Origin: RH-AL1 sp964244495
Lineage (GTDB): Bacteria; Pseudomonadota; Alphaproteobacteria; Rhizobiales; Beijerinckiaceae
Assembly (NCBI GenBank): GCA_964244495.1
Contig: CAXTIU010000011.1
Coordinates: forward strand, 62,001-126,000
Length of the DNA: 64,000 nt
Direction of reading: 5' to 3'
The notes beneath the pieces are model-generated. The model was not told where the DNA came from. It saw nothing but the letters and a program-made list of their open reading frames with translations, and made no database searches. A program made the position numbers and the translations under genes. Of the stretch, positions 19,182 through 30,001 are shown piece by piece; the stretch's first letter is position 1; each line of letters begins with the position of its first letter.

Positions 19182-20066
19182 GTGTCCATACTCATCGACA
19201 AGAACACCAAGGTCATCTGCCAGGGCTTCACCGGCAAGAACGGCACCTTCCACTCCGAGCAGGCGATCGCCTACGGGACGCGGATGGTGGGAGGCGTGTC
19301 GCCCGGCAAGGGCGGCGGCTTCCACATCGGGCTGCCCATCTTCGATACCGTCGCGCAGGCGAGGGCGGAGACGGAGGCCGACGCCAGCGTCGTCTACGTG
19401 CCGCCGCCGGGCGCCGCCGACGCCATCTGCGAGGCGATCGACGCGGAGATCCCGCTGATCGTCTGCATCACCGAGGGCATCCCGGTCGTCGACATGGTGC
19501 GGGTGAAGCGGTCGCTGTCCGGCTCCAAGTCGCGGCTGATCGGGCCGAACTGCCCCGGCGTGATGACATCGGGCGAATGCAAGATCGGCATCATGCCCGG
19601 CAACATCTTCTCGACCGGATCGGTGGGGATTGTGTCGCGCTCCGGCACGCTTACCTATGAAGCCGTGTTCCAGACCACCCGCGAGGGCCTCGGCCAGACC
19701 ACGGCGGTCGGCATCGGCGGCGATCCCGTCAAGGGGACCGAGTTCATCGACATGCTGGAAATGTTTCTGGCCGACGAGGCGACCGAGTCGATCGTCATGA
19801 TCGGGGAGATCGGCGGTTCGGCCGAGGAGGACGCGGCGCAGTTCATCGCCGACGAGGCCAAGCGCGGCCGCAAGAAGCCGATGGTCGGCTTCATCGCCGG
19901 CCGCACCGCGCCGCCCGGCCGCCGCATGGGCCATGCCGGCGCGATCATCTCCGGCGGCAAGGGCGGCGCCGAGGACAAGATCGCCGCCATGGAGGCGGCC
20001 GGGATCACCGTGTCCCCCTCGCCCGCCCGGCTCGGCAAGACGCTCGTGGACGTGTTGAAGGGATGA
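19182..20066 (+). CDS. sucD: Succinyl-CoA synthetase alpha subunit (ADP/GDP-forming)
   Basis: SucD binds CoA and carries the phosphorylated histidine in succinyl-CoA + ADP + Pi = succinate + ATP + CoA. The 294-residue protein starts at GTG 19182 with GGAAG 7 bases upstream and opens (M)SILIDKNTKVICQGFTG. CoA-binding GVSPGKGG, the GPNCPGVMTSGECKIG segment and the active-site histidine in RRMGHAGAIISGGKG (near residue 247) are present. The beta subunit gene sucC, normally immediately upstream, is not in this window. Downstream lie a small membrane-protein gene and sucA on the same strand. Confidence 0.95.
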   Translation: MSILIDKNTKVICQGFTGKNGTFHSEQAIAYGTRMVGGVSPGKGGGFHIGLPIFDTVAQARAETEADASVVYVPPPGAADAICEAIDAEIPLIVCITEGIPVVDMVRVKRSLSGSKSRLIGPNCPGVMTSGECKIGIMPGNIFSTGSVGIVSRSGTLTYEAVFQTTREGLGQTTAVGIGGDPVKGTEFIDMLEMFLADEATESIVMIGEIGGSAEEDAAQFIADEAKRGRKKPMVGFIAGRTAPPGRRMGHAGAIISGGKGGAEDKIAAMEAAGITVSPSPARLGKTLVDVLKG

Positions 20067-20145
20067 GGGTCCTCAGTGACCTGTGCCGCGAAGGGCGCGT
20101 CGCGGCCGGTCGGTGCCGGGGCGACCCCGGAAGGGAGGTTTCACG

Positions 20146-20298
20146 ATGGTCATGATCATCATCTGCTTTCTCGCGCCGTGGCTGGCGATGTTCCTGCGCG
20201 GCAAGGTTTGGCAGGGCATCCTGTGCGTGATCCTTCACGTCACGCTGATCGGCTGGGTTCCGGCGACGATCTGGGCGCTCGCGGTCACGCGCGACTAG
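20146..20298 (+). CDS. Pmp3/YqaE-family small membrane protein
   Basis: This 50-residue protein is two hydrophobic helices joined by a short RGKVWQG turn, ending in TRD. It resembles the UPF0057 (Pmp3/YqaE) family, small inner-membrane proteins linked to salt, membrane-potential and stress responses; the CFLAPWLAMFLRGK segment recalls the family's 'PPLAVFLxxG' signature. The ATG at 20146 has a strong AAGGGAGG ribosome-binding site 7 bases upstream. It lies between sucD (80 bases before) and sucA (145 bases after), all on the same strand, an unusual place for such a gene. Confidence 0.75.
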   Translation: MVMIIICFLAPWLAMFLRGKVWQGILCVILHVTLIGWVPATIWALAVTRD

Positions 20299-20443
20299 CC
20301 GGGCCGTCGATCGGCGCCTAGGACACGGTGCTGCCGCGATCGCGGCGCCAAGAGACGTGATCCGGAAGGTCGCGTTCGGGATTGGATTTTGAAGGTGCCC
20401 GCGTGCCGGATGGAGATCGGCGACGGGCCGGAGGATAGGTGGA

Positions 20444-23400
20444 ATGGCACGGCAGGATGACAACGACACCGGCAACGGCGGGGGGACCGGAGCGGACCGC
20501 CCAGGCGGCTTCGCGACGACCTCTTTCCTGTACGGGGGCAACGCCGCCTACGTCGAGCAGCTTCACGAAAGCTATCGCGCCGATCCCTCGTCGGTCGATC
20601 CGGAGTGGCAGGCCTTCTTCGCCGAGCTGAACGACGACGCCGGCGCGGTCGAGCAAACCGCCGCCGGCCCGGCCTGGAAGCGGGCGAACTGGCCGGTCGC
20701 GGCCAATGGCGAGCTGGTGTCGGCGCTGGACGGCAACTGGCCGGCGGCCGAGAAGCGTGTCGCGGACAAGATCACGGCCAAGGTCGCCACGGACGCCGGC
20801 GTCAAGGCCGATCCGGCGGTCCTGGCGAAGACGATCGCGACCGCCACGCGCGACTCGGTGCGAGCCCTGACGATGATCCGTGCGTACCGGACCCGCGGCC
20901 ATCTCCACGCCAAGCTCGACCCGCTCGGCCTCGCCCCTCCCACCGACTACGAAGAGCTGCACCCGTCCTCCTACGGTTTCGCCGAGGCGGAGCTCGATCG
21001 CCCGATCTTCCTCGACGGCGTGCTCGGTCTCGAATGGGCCAGCGTCAACGAGATCGTGCCGATCCTCCGGCGCACCTACTGCGACACGATCGGCTTCGAG
21101 TTCGTGCACATGTCCGATCCGGCCGAGAAGGCCTGGATGCTGGAGCGCATCGAAGGCGTCGACAAGGCGATCACCTTCACGCCGGAAGGCAAGCGGGCGA
21201 TCCTCAACAAGCTGATCGAGGCGGAAGGCTTCGAGAAGTTCCTGGACGTGCGCTACACCGGCACCAAACGGTTCGGGCTCGACGGCGGCGAGAGCATGGT
21301 GCCGGCGCTCGAACAGATCATCAAGCGCGGCGGCGCGCTCGGCATCGAGGACATCGAGGTCGGCATGGCGCACCGTGGCCGGCTCAACGTGCTGAGCCAG
21401 GTGATGCACAAGCCGCACCGCGCCATCTTCCACGAGTTCAAGGGCGGCTCCTACACGCCGGTCGAGACGGAAGGCTCGGGAGACGTGAAGTACCACCTGG
21501 GCTTCTCGTCGGACCGCACCTTCGACGATCGGACCGTGCACCTGTCGCTCGCCGCCAACCCGTCGCACCTCGAGATCGTCGACCCCGTGGTGCTCGGCAA
21601 GGTGCGCGCCAAGCAGGACCAGAAGGACGACCTCGTCGAGCGCTCCAAGGTGCTGCCGCTGCTGCTCCACGGCGACGCCGCCTTCGCCGGGCAGGGCGTG
21701 ATCGCCGAATGCTTCGGCCTGTCCGGCCTCAAGGGCCACAACACCGGCGGGTCGATCCACTTCATCATCAACAATCAGATCGGTTTCACCACCTATCCCC
21801 GCTACTCGCGGTCCTCGCCCTATCCCTCCGACACGGCCAAGATGATCGAGGCGCCGATCCTGCACGTCAACGGCGACGATCCCGAGGCGGTGGTCCACGC
21901 CGCGAAGATCGCCGTCGAGTTCCGGCAGCAGTTCCACAAGCCGGTCGTCATCGACATGTTCTGCTATCGGCGCTTCGGTCACAACGAGGGCGACGAGCCC
22001 TCGTTCACCCAGCCGTTGATGTACAAGAAGATCCGCGCCCACGCGAGCGTGCTCGACATCTACGCCGGCAAGCTCGTCGGCGAGGGCGTGCTCAGCCAGG
22101 AGGCGGTGGACGAGGCCAAGGCCGCCTGGCGCAAGACGCTCGACGAGGAGTACGAGGCCGGCCAGCACTACCAGCCCAACCGCGCCGATTGGCTCGACGG
22201 CCGCTGGTCGGGCCTGCGCTCGTCGTCCCCCCAGGACGAGGAGCGCCGCGGCCAGACCGGTGTCGAGCGTTCCCGCCTCGCGGCGCTCGGACGCCGCATC
22301 ACGGAGGTGCCGGACGGCTTCCACCTGCACAAGACGATCGGGCGCCTGCTCGACAACCGTCGCAAGGCGATCGACACCGGCGCCAACATCGATTGGGCGA
22401 TGGGCGAGGCGCTGGCCTTCGCCTCCCTCGTCGACGAGGGTTTCCGCGTCCGCCTGTCCGGCCAGGATTCCGAGCGCGGCACCTTCTCGCAGCGCCATTC
22501 CGTGCTGATCGACCAGGAGAACGAGCGCCGCTACGTGCCCTTCAACCACATCCGCGACGAGCAGGCGCGCTTCGAGGTCATCAACTCGATGCTGTCGGAG
22601 GAGGCGGTGCTCGGCTTCGAGTACGGCTACTCCGTCGCCGAGCCCAACGCCCTCGTGCTGTGGGAAGCGCAGTTCGGCGACTTCGCCAACGGCGCGCAGG
22701 TCGTGTTCGACCAGTTCGTCTCGTCGGCCGAGCGCAAGTGGCTGCGCATGTCGGGGCTCGTCTGCCTGCTGCCGCACGGCTACGAGGGTCAGGGGCCGGA
22801 GCACTCCTCGGCGCGGCTCGAGCGCTACCTCCAGCTCTGCGCGGAGGACAACATGCAGGTCGCCAACTGCACGACGCCGGCGAACTACTTCCACATCCTG
22901 CGCCGGCAGCTGAAGCGCGACATCCGCAAGCCGCTGATCCTGATGACGCCGAAGTCGCTGCTGCGCCACAAGCGCGCCGTGTCGGGCCTCGACGCGATGG
23001 AGGCCGGCACCACCTTCCACCGCCTGCTGCGCGACGGGGCGGAGACGGCGGGCGAGCACAAGGTCGAACTCGTGGCCGACGACCAAGTGCGGCGCGTCGT
23101 CCTGTGCACCGGCAAGGTGTACTACGACCTGTTCGAGGAGCGCGAGCGCCGCGAGATCGACGACGTGTACCTGCTGCGCGTCGAGCAGCTTTACCCGATG
23201 CCGCTGAAGGCGCTCGTCAACGAACTGGGGCGCTTCAAGAACGCCCAGGTGGTATGGTGCCAGGAGGAGCCCAAGAACATGGGGGCCTGGACCTTCATCG
23301 ATCCCTACCTCGAATGGGTGCTGGGCCAGGTCGGCGGTGGCCAGACGCGGCCGCGCTACGTCGGCCGCCCGGCCGCCGCCGCGACGGCGACGGGGCTCAT

Positions 23401-23452
23401 GTCGAAGCATCTCGCGCAGATGAAGGCCTTCACCGACGAGGTCTTCGCGTAA
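20444..23452 (+). CDS. sucA: 2-oxoglutarate dehydrogenase E1 component
   Basis: SucA is the thiamine-diphosphate decarboxylase of the 2-oxoglutarate dehydrogenase complex, handing a succinyl group to the lipoyl arm of SucB. The 1002-residue protein is full length. The N-terminal SFLYGGNAAYVEQLHESY motif docks E2; GMAHRGRLNVLSQ includes H310; thiamine-diphosphate binding uses HGDAAFAGQGVIAECF (from 409) and GHNTGGSIHFIINNQIGF (about 431-450); FCYRRFGHNEGDEPSFTQP follows. Start ATG 20444 has GGAGG about 8 bases upstream. It is followed after 54 bases by sucB. Confidence 0.97.
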   Translation: MARQDDNDTGNGGGTGADRPGGFATTSFLYGGNAAYVEQLHESYRADPSSVDPEWQAFFAELNDDAGAVEQTAAGPAWKRANWPVAANGELVSALDGNWPAAEKRVADKITAKVATDAGVKADPAVLAKTIATATRDSVRALTMIRAYRTRGHLHAKLDPLGLAPPTDYEELHPSSYGFAEAELDRPIFLDGVLGLEWASVNEIVPILRRTYCDTIGFEFVHMSDPAEKAWMLERIEGVDKAITFTPEGKRAILNKLIEAEGFEKFLDVRYTGTKRFGLDGGESMVPALEQIIKRGGALGIEDIEVGMAHRGRLNVLSQVMHKPHRAIFHEFKGGSYTPVETEGSGDVKYHLGFSSDRTFDDRTVHLSLAANPSHLEIVDPVVLGKVRAKQDQKDDLVERSKVLPLLLHGDAAFAGQGVIAECFGLSGLKGHNTGGSIHFIINNQIGFTTYPRYSRSSPYPSDTAKMIEAPILHVNGDDPEAVVHAAKIAVEFRQQFHKPVVIDMFCYRRFGHNEGDEPSFTQPLMYKKIRAHASVLDIYAGKLVGEGVLSQEAVDEAKAAWRKTLDEEYEAGQHYQPNRADWLDGRWSGLRSSSPQDEERRGQTGVERSRLAALGRRITEVPDGFHLHKTIGRLLDNRRKAIDTGANIDWAMGEALAFASLVDEGFRVRLSGQDSERGTFSQRHSVLIDQENERRYVPFNHIRDEQARFEVINSMLSEEAVLGFEYGYSVAEPNALVLWEAQFGDFANGAQVVFDQFVSSAERKWLRMSGLVCLLPHGYEGQGPEHSSARLERYLQLCAEDNMQVANCTTPANYFHILRRQLKRDIRKPLILMTPKSLLRHKRAVSGLDAMEAGTTFHRLLRDGAETAGEHKVELVADDQVRRVVLCTGKVYYDLFEERERREIDDVYLLRVEQLYPMPLKALVNELGRFKNAQVVWCQEEPKNMGAWTFIDPYLEWVLGQVGGGQTRPRYVGRPAAAATATGLMSKHLAQMKAFTDEVFA

Positions 23453-23506
23453 GGCGTCGCATTCTTCTGATTCTTGACCGGAGGGCCGCAGGGGCGGCGA
23501 TCAACC

Positions 23507-24823
23507 ATGGCGACTGAAATCCGCGTTCCCACCCTCGGTGAATCGGTGAGCGAGGCGACGATCGGGCGCTGGTTCAAGAAGGCCGGCGAGTCGGTGAAGG
23601 CCGACGAACCGCTCTGCGAGCTCGAGACCGACAAGGTGACGCTGGAGGTCAACGCGCCGGCCGCCGGCGTGCTCGCCGAGATCATCGCCAAGGATGGCGA
23701 GACGGTCGAGCCGGGCGGCCTGCTCGGCCAGATCACCGAGGGCGGCGCGGCGGCCGGCAACGGTGCCGCCAAGCCGATCGAGACCAAGCCCGCCGAGGCG
23801 AAAGCGACCGGCACGCCGCCAGCCGATAGCGCCAAGGGCGCGCCGGCCGCCTCGCGGGCCGCCGCCGCCGCGACCGACGCCAACGGCGCTTCGTCCATCA
23901 AGGGGCCGAAGCCGATGCCGCCGGCGCCCTCCGCCGCCAAGTCGGCCGCCGACCGCGGCATCGACATCGGCGACGTGGCGGGATCGGGCCGCCGCGGCCA
24001 GGTGATGAAGGGCGACGTGGTCGCCCACCAGCCGGCCGCGCCCGCGCAGCCGGTCGCCGAGGCGCGCGCTCCGGCGCCCGAGCGTCCCGCGCCGGTGCGC
24101 GCCCCCTCGCCGGCGTCCGACGCCGAGCGCGAGGAGCGCGTGAAGATGACGAAGCTGCGCCAGACGATCGCGCGTCGCCTCAAGGACGCGCAGGCGACCG
24201 CCGCCATGCTGACGACCTTCAACGAGGTCGACATGAGCGAGGTGATGGCCTTGCGGACGAAGTACAAGGACGTGTTCGAGAAGAAGCACGGCGCCAAGCT
24301 CGGCTTCATGGGCTTCTTCGTGAAGGCGTGCGTCCAGGCGCTCAAGGACGTGCCGGCGGTCAACGCCGAGATCGACGGCGCGGACCTCATCTACAAGAAC
24401 TATTACCACCTCGGCATCGCGGTCGGCACAGACAAGGGCCTGGTGGTGCCGGTGGTGCGCGACTGCGACATGCTGGGCATCGCCGGCATCGAGAAGACGA
24501 TCGCCGCGCTCGGCAAGCGGGCACGCGACGGCCAGCTGAAGATCGACGACATGATGGGCGGCACCTTCACCATCACCAACGGCGGCATCTACGGCTCGCT
24601 GATGTCGACGCCGATCCTCAACGCGCCGCAGTCCGGCATCCTGGGCATGCACAAGATCCAGGAGCGCCCGGTGGCGATCGGCGGCAAGGTCGAGATCCGG
24701 CCAATGATGTACCTCGCCATGTCCTACGACCACCGCATCGTCGACGGCAAGGAGGCGGTGACCTTCCTGGTGCGGATCAAGGAGGCGCTGGAGGACCCGG
24801 CGCGCCTCGTTCTGGACCTGTGA
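23507..24823 (+). CDS. sucB: Dihydrolipoyllysine succinyltransferase (E2 of 2-oxoglutarate dehydrogenase)
   Basis: SucB forms the core of the complex and transfers succinyl from its lipoyl arm to CoA. The 438-residue protein has one lipoyl domain (1-78, lipoylated K43 in ELETDKVTLEV), an Ala/Pro-rich linker, an E3-binding domain at about 145-172 (AADRGIDIGDVAGSGRRGQV), a second linker and the catalytic domain from about 205. The active site is H409 and D413 in SYDHRIVDGKEAV. Start is the ATG at 23507; the longer frame from 23474 lacks family residues. It is preceded by sucA and followed by lpd after 101 bases. Confidence 0.97.
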   Translation: MATEIRVPTLGESVSEATIGRWFKKAGESVKADEPLCELETDKVTLEVNAPAAGVLAEIIAKDGETVEPGGLLGQITEGGAAAGNGAAKPIETKPAEAKATGTPPADSAKGAPAASRAAAAATDANGASSIKGPKPMPPAPSAAKSAADRGIDIGDVAGSGRRGQVMKGDVVAHQPAAPAQPVAEARAPAPERPAPVRAPSPASDAEREERVKMTKLRQTIARRLKDAQATAAMLTTFNEVDMSEVMALRTKYKDVFEKKHGAKLGFMGFFVKACVQALKDVPAVNAEIDGADLIYKNYYHLGIAVGTDKGLVVPVVRDCDMLGIAGIEKTIAALGKRARDGQLKIDDMMGGTFTITNGGIYGSLMSTPILNAPQSGILGMHKIQERPVAIGGKVEIRPMMYLAMSYDHRIVDGKEAVTFLVRIKEALEDPARLVLDL

Positions 24824-24924
24824 CCACGGCGCCCCTTCATCATCTCAAATCATAGCCTATCTCAGCCTCCGGGTTCACCAGCATCCCGTCGGCCGACGAT
24901 CCCCAGCGCATCGAAACGAGTGAA

Positions 24925-26322
24925 ATGACCTACGATCTCATCGTCATCGGTACCGGCCCCGGCGGCTACGTGTGCGCGATCCGCGCCGCGCAGCTGGGGC
25001 TCAAGGTGGCGGTCGTCGAGAAGCGACCGACGTTCGGCGGCACCTGCCTCAACATCGGCTGCATCCCGTCCAAGGCGCTGCTCTACGCGTCCGAGAAGTT
25101 CGAGGAGGTCACGCACGACTTCCCCTCGCTCGGCATCACCGTCGGCAAGCCGAAGCTCGACCTGAAAGCCATGATGAAGCACAAGACCGATACGGTCGGG
25201 GCCAACGTGCAGGGCGTCGGCTACCTCTTCAAGAAGAACAAGGTCGACACCTACACCGGGCTCGGCACCATCAAGGGCGCGGGCGCCGTGACGGTGACCG
25301 GCGATGACGGTAAGACGCAGGAGCTTGAGACCAGGGCGATCTGCATCGCCACCGGCTCCGAGATCGCCAAGCTGACCGACGTCGAGGTCGACGAGAAGGT
25401 GGTCGTCTCCTCCGAGGGCGCGCTGGCGCTGGAGAGCGTGCCGAAGAAGCTGATCGTGGTCGGCGGCGGCTACATCGGGCTGGAGCTCGGCTGCGTGTGG
25501 AAGCGGCTCGGCGCCGAGGTGGAGGTGGTCGAGTTCCTCGACCGTATCCTGCCGGGCATGGACGGCGAGGTGTCCAAGCAGTTCCAGCGGACCTTGGAGA
25601 AGCAGGGGATCAAGTTCCACCTCGGCGTCAAGGTCGCCGGCGTGCGGAAGGGCAAGGACGGCGCCACCGTGACGGTGGAGCCGAAGGAGGGCGGTGCCGC
25701 TCAAAGTTTTGACGCCAACGTCGTGCTGGTGGCGATCGGCCGGCGCCCGAACACGGAGGGCCTCGGCCTGGAGGCTCTGGGCGTCGCGATGGACCGTGGG
25801 CGCGTCACCGTCGACGACGGCTTCGAGACCAGCGTGCCCGGCATCTTCGCGATCGGCGACGTGATCCGCGGGCCGATGCTCGCCCACAAGGCCGAGGACG
25901 AGGGCGTGGCGCTGGCCGAGATGCTGGCCGGGCAACACGGCCACGTCAACTACGGCGTGATCCCCGGCATCGTCTACACCATGCCGGAAGTCGCGGCCGT
26001 CGGGCGCACGGAGGAGGAGCTGAAGGCGGCCGACATCAAGTACAACGTCGGCAAGTTCCCCTTCACCGCCAACGGCCGCGCGCGGGCGACGCGCCACACC
26101 GAGGGCTTCGTCAAGGTGCTGGCCGACGCCGAGACGGACAAGGTGCTGGGTGTCCACATCATCAGCGCGGCGGCCGGCGACCTCATCGCCGAATGCGCCC
26201 TGCTGATGGAGTTCGGCGGCTCGTCCGAGGACCTCGCCCGCACCTGCCACGCCCACCCCACGATGGCGGAGGCGGTGAAGGAGGCGGCGATGGCGGTGGA
26301 GCGGCGCGCGATCCACGTGTGA
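24925..26322 (+). CDS. lpdA: Dihydrolipoyl dehydrogenase (E3)
   Basis: E3 reoxidises the dihydrolipoyl arm with FAD and NAD+. The 465-residue protein shows the FAD-binding GTGPGGYV at 9-16, redox-active C41 and C46 in GGTCLNIGCIPSK, the NAD-binding GGGYIGLELG near 178, IFAIGDV for the FAD ribityl contact, and the catalytic dyad H444/E449 in CHAHPTMAEAVKEA. It closes the sucA-sucB-lpd order, so it probably serves the 2-oxoglutarate complex, though E3 can be shared with other 2-oxoacid complexes. Confidence 0.97.
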   Translation: MTYDLIVIGTGPGGYVCAIRAAQLGLKVAVVEKRPTFGGTCLNIGCIPSKALLYASEKFEEVTHDFPSLGITVGKPKLDLKAMMKHKTDTVGANVQGVGYLFKKNKVDTYTGLGTIKGAGAVTVTGDDGKTQELETRAICIATGSEIAKLTDVEVDEKVVVSSEGALALESVPKKLIVVGGGYIGLELGCVWKRLGAEVEVVEFLDRILPGMDGEVSKQFQRTLEKQGIKFHLGVKVAGVRKGKDGATVTVEPKEGGAAQSFDANVVLVAIGRRPNTEGLGLEALGVAMDRGRVTVDDGFETSVPGIFAIGDVIRGPMLAHKAEDEGVALAEMLAGQHGHVNYGVIPGIVYTMPEVAAVGRTEEELKAADIKYNVGKFPFTANGRARATRHTEGFVKVLADAETDKVLGVHIISAAAGDLIAECALLMEFGGSSEDLARTCHAHPTMAEAVKEAAMAVERRAIHV

Positions 26323-26372
26323 CGATCGCACCGTTCGGAGATACCAGCCTTGCCGGATTGAGAGAGCTGGCA

Positions 26373-26397
26373 TACCCTGACTAGGTCTAGTCAGGGT
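26373..26397 (+). promoter_or_regulatory. Promoter -10 and palindromic operator of the toxin-antitoxin pair
   Basis: A perfect inverted repeat, ACCCTGACTAG (26374-26384) and CTAGTCAGGGT (26387-26397), has a 2-base centre and ends 6 bases before the antitoxin ATG. A -35-like TTGCCG lies at 26350-26355, 17 bases before TACCCT (26373-26378), so the palindrome overlaps the presumed -10 and start site. Antitoxins of the Phd/YefM type repress their own operon by binding such palindromes; repression here is inferred. Confidence 0.65.
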
Positions 26398-26403
26398 GCT
26401 GCG

Positions 26404-26682
26404 ATGCCGACCGTCAACATGCTCGATGCGAAAACGAATTTCTCTCGCCTCGTCGAAGCCGTCGAGAGCGGTGCCGAGGCGGAGATCATCATAGCGCGCA
26501 ACGGCAAGCCAGCGGCGCGCCTCGTGCCGATCGCCACCAAACCGGACGTCAGCAAGCGACTCGGGATTTTGCAGGGGCAGTACCCCGCGATGTCCCTGGA
26601 AGAATTTAACTCGACCGATGGTGAAATTCTGAAGCTCTTCTACGGTGAAGAGGGCGCAAAGCTCTTTGAAAACAAAGAGTGA
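26404..26682 (+). CDS. Phd/YefM-family antitoxin
   Basis: This 92-residue protein opens MPTVNMLDAKTNFSRLVEAV, typical of the Phd/YefM DNA-binding domain, followed by IIARNGKPAARLVPI, the family's second conserved block (about 28-48). The C-terminal part (about 55-92), acidic and probably flexible, would wrap the toxin. It overlaps the following PIN-domain gene by 4 bases (GTGA), the normal arrangement of a toxin-antitoxin operon. A perfect palindrome just before the ATG is its likely operator. Confidence 0.88.
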   Translation: MPTVNMLDAKTNFSRLVEAVESGAEAEIIIARNGKPAARLVPIATKPDVSKRLGILQGQYPAMSLEEFNSTDGEILKLFYGEEGAKLFENKE

Positions 26683-27071
26683 GACTGCTTCTCGATACTC
26701 ATATCGCTCTCTGGGCGGTGTCCGCAGTCGAACTGCTCACAGAAGAGGGGCGGGACATGATCGCTGACGCATCCAACCAGGTCTTCGTCTCGGCGGTGAA
26801 CGTCTGGGAAATTGCCGTCAAGCGCCCGCTCGCTCGGAGGGCTTCACCCGCGTTATCAGCCGAGAAAGCCATCGCGGCCTTCGCCGCCGCCGGCTACACG
26901 ATGCTGAACGTGACGGCCGTCCACGCGGCAGCGGTGGAAACCCTGCCGCTGATCCACGGCGATCCGTTCGACCGGCTCCTCGTCGCCCAGGCGCTCAGCG
27001 AGCCGCTGCGCCTCCTGACCCATGACAAGGCCCTCGCGCGTTACGGCGACACCGTCATCTGCTTCGGCTGA
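26679..27071 (+). CDS. VapC-like PIN-domain toxin (putative ribonuclease)
   Basis: The 130-residue PIN-domain protein keeps the acidic residues that hold the catalytic metal: D6 in LLLDTHIALW, E44 in VNVWEIAVK, D95 and D98 in DPFDRLLVAQAL, and D116 in LLTHDKAL. PIN toxins cut tRNA or rRNA and halt growth when the antitoxin is degraded; the target here is unknown. Translation starts at GTG 26679 inside the antitoxin stop region, so the two are translationally coupled. This toxin is paired with a Phd-type rather than VapB-type antitoxin, a combination that is common. Confidence 0.88.
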   Translation: MRLLLDTHIALWAVSAVELLTEEGRDMIADASNQVFVSAVNVWEIAVKRPLARRASPALSAEKAIAAFAAAGYTMLNVTAVHAAAVETLPLIHGDPFDRLLVAQALSEPLRLLTHDKALARYGDTVICFG

Positions 27072-27168
27072 CGGGACATTCGTAACGAGACCCCGTCGGG
27101 CGCAACTCTCGACCAGTACTGCTCAAGCCTCGCACGATGTCCCCACGAGCGCTCCACAGATAAGTGCT

Positions 27169-27684
27169 TCACCGCATCAGAAGCAGGATGGCGAACCAGA
27201 CGGGGACGAGCCCTGCGCTCAAGGCTATCTTCCAGCCTGCTGGCGGCTTTCCGCCTACCGCAAGATGGATGAATAGAGCACCGACTGCCAAAGTGGATAC
27301 AACAGCTATATTGAAAGCTAGCCGCAGTAGAGTGTCTTCGTAATACGCTCTTGTAAAAGCCTGCCCATCATCGGCGAGCACACGGTTCATAACCCATAGG
27401 GTCATGACGAGGAAATAGGCTAGGAAGAGCCAGGACCAGATCCGAAGACTGTTACCCAGAACTCCGATGATATAGCCGAAGACAGACATAAGCGGATAAT
27501 CGACAAGTTCACGGAGCGTAGCGATATTCCAGCCGTTCTGACGACGAGCCCATGCGTACCTCATATCTATTGCTAAAACTTGAATGATAGTGTAAACTAA
27601 CGTTACAAGTAACCTAAATTTAGACTGAGTATCAATTTGCAAATGCAAAATGCGGCGCCAACGCGTATTCATATGGAAGCTCAT
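27169..27684 (-). CDS. Membrane protein of unknown function, AT-rich gene
   Basis: I do not recognise this 171-residue protein. It has about five hydrophobic segments, near residues 23-39, 65-80, 82-98, 122-143 and 151-169, a basic N-terminus (NTRWRRILHLQ) and no motif I know. The gene and its upstream flank are clearly richer in A and T than the neighbours and use codons such as ATA and TTA that are rare elsewhere in the window, suggesting recent transfer. No good Shine-Dalgarno precedes the ATG at 27684 or the next one at 27672. The gene faces the toxin-antitoxin pair. Confidence 0.6.
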   Translation of the reverse strand: MSFHMNTRWRRILHLQIDTQSKFRLLVTLVYTIIQVLAIDMRYAWARRQNGWNIATLRELVDYPLMSVFGYIIGVLGNSLRIWSWLFLAYFLVMTLWVMNRVLADDGQAFTRAYYEDTLLRLAFNIAVVSTLAVGALFIHLAVGGKPPAGWKIALSAGLVPVWFAILLLMR

Positions 27685-27754
27685 AGTAATAGTAATTAGA
27701 TGTAAGCGGCGGGCGGCACTATTGGCTCTTCATTCCGGGACGCCGAAGGCTAAC

Positions 27755-27803
27755 CCGGAACCGGTGTCCTCGAACGATCAGCGACTGCGGAAACCGGTTC
27801 CGG
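27755..27803. repeat. 11-bp inverted repeat downstream of nadE
   Basis: CCGGAACCGGT (27755-27765) and ACCGGTTCCGG (27793-27803) are perfect complements separated by 27 bases. The element lies in the 193-base gap after the nadE stop, at the edge of the AT-rich islet. No T-run follows, so it may be a factor-dependent terminator, an mRNA-end hairpin, or an intergenic repeat shared with other loci of this genome. Confidence 0.55.
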
Positions 27804-27877
27804 ATCTTCGCTTTCGCTCCGTCCGGGATGACGGCACAGCGCCCGTGATGCGGTTCTATGCTTTAGGTGTAACATGG

Positions 27878-29920
<2,043 letters not shown>

Positions 29921-30001
29921 GGTGCCTTCATGGGAGGCATGCCGGGTGGGGCGGCGCATCGGCATATCCGGAAACCGCCGTGCACTTTTCAGGCCGATCC
30001 T

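Noticed and set aside
20318..23410. Very long open frame of about 1030 codons on the minus strand, opposite sucA, and similar ones opposite cckA, icd, scsB and glgX
   Set aside because: In GC-rich coding DNA the opposite strand is often stop-free. The encoded residues are a monotonous mix of Arg, Asp, His, Gly and Val without domains, and the sense strand encodes well-known proteins.
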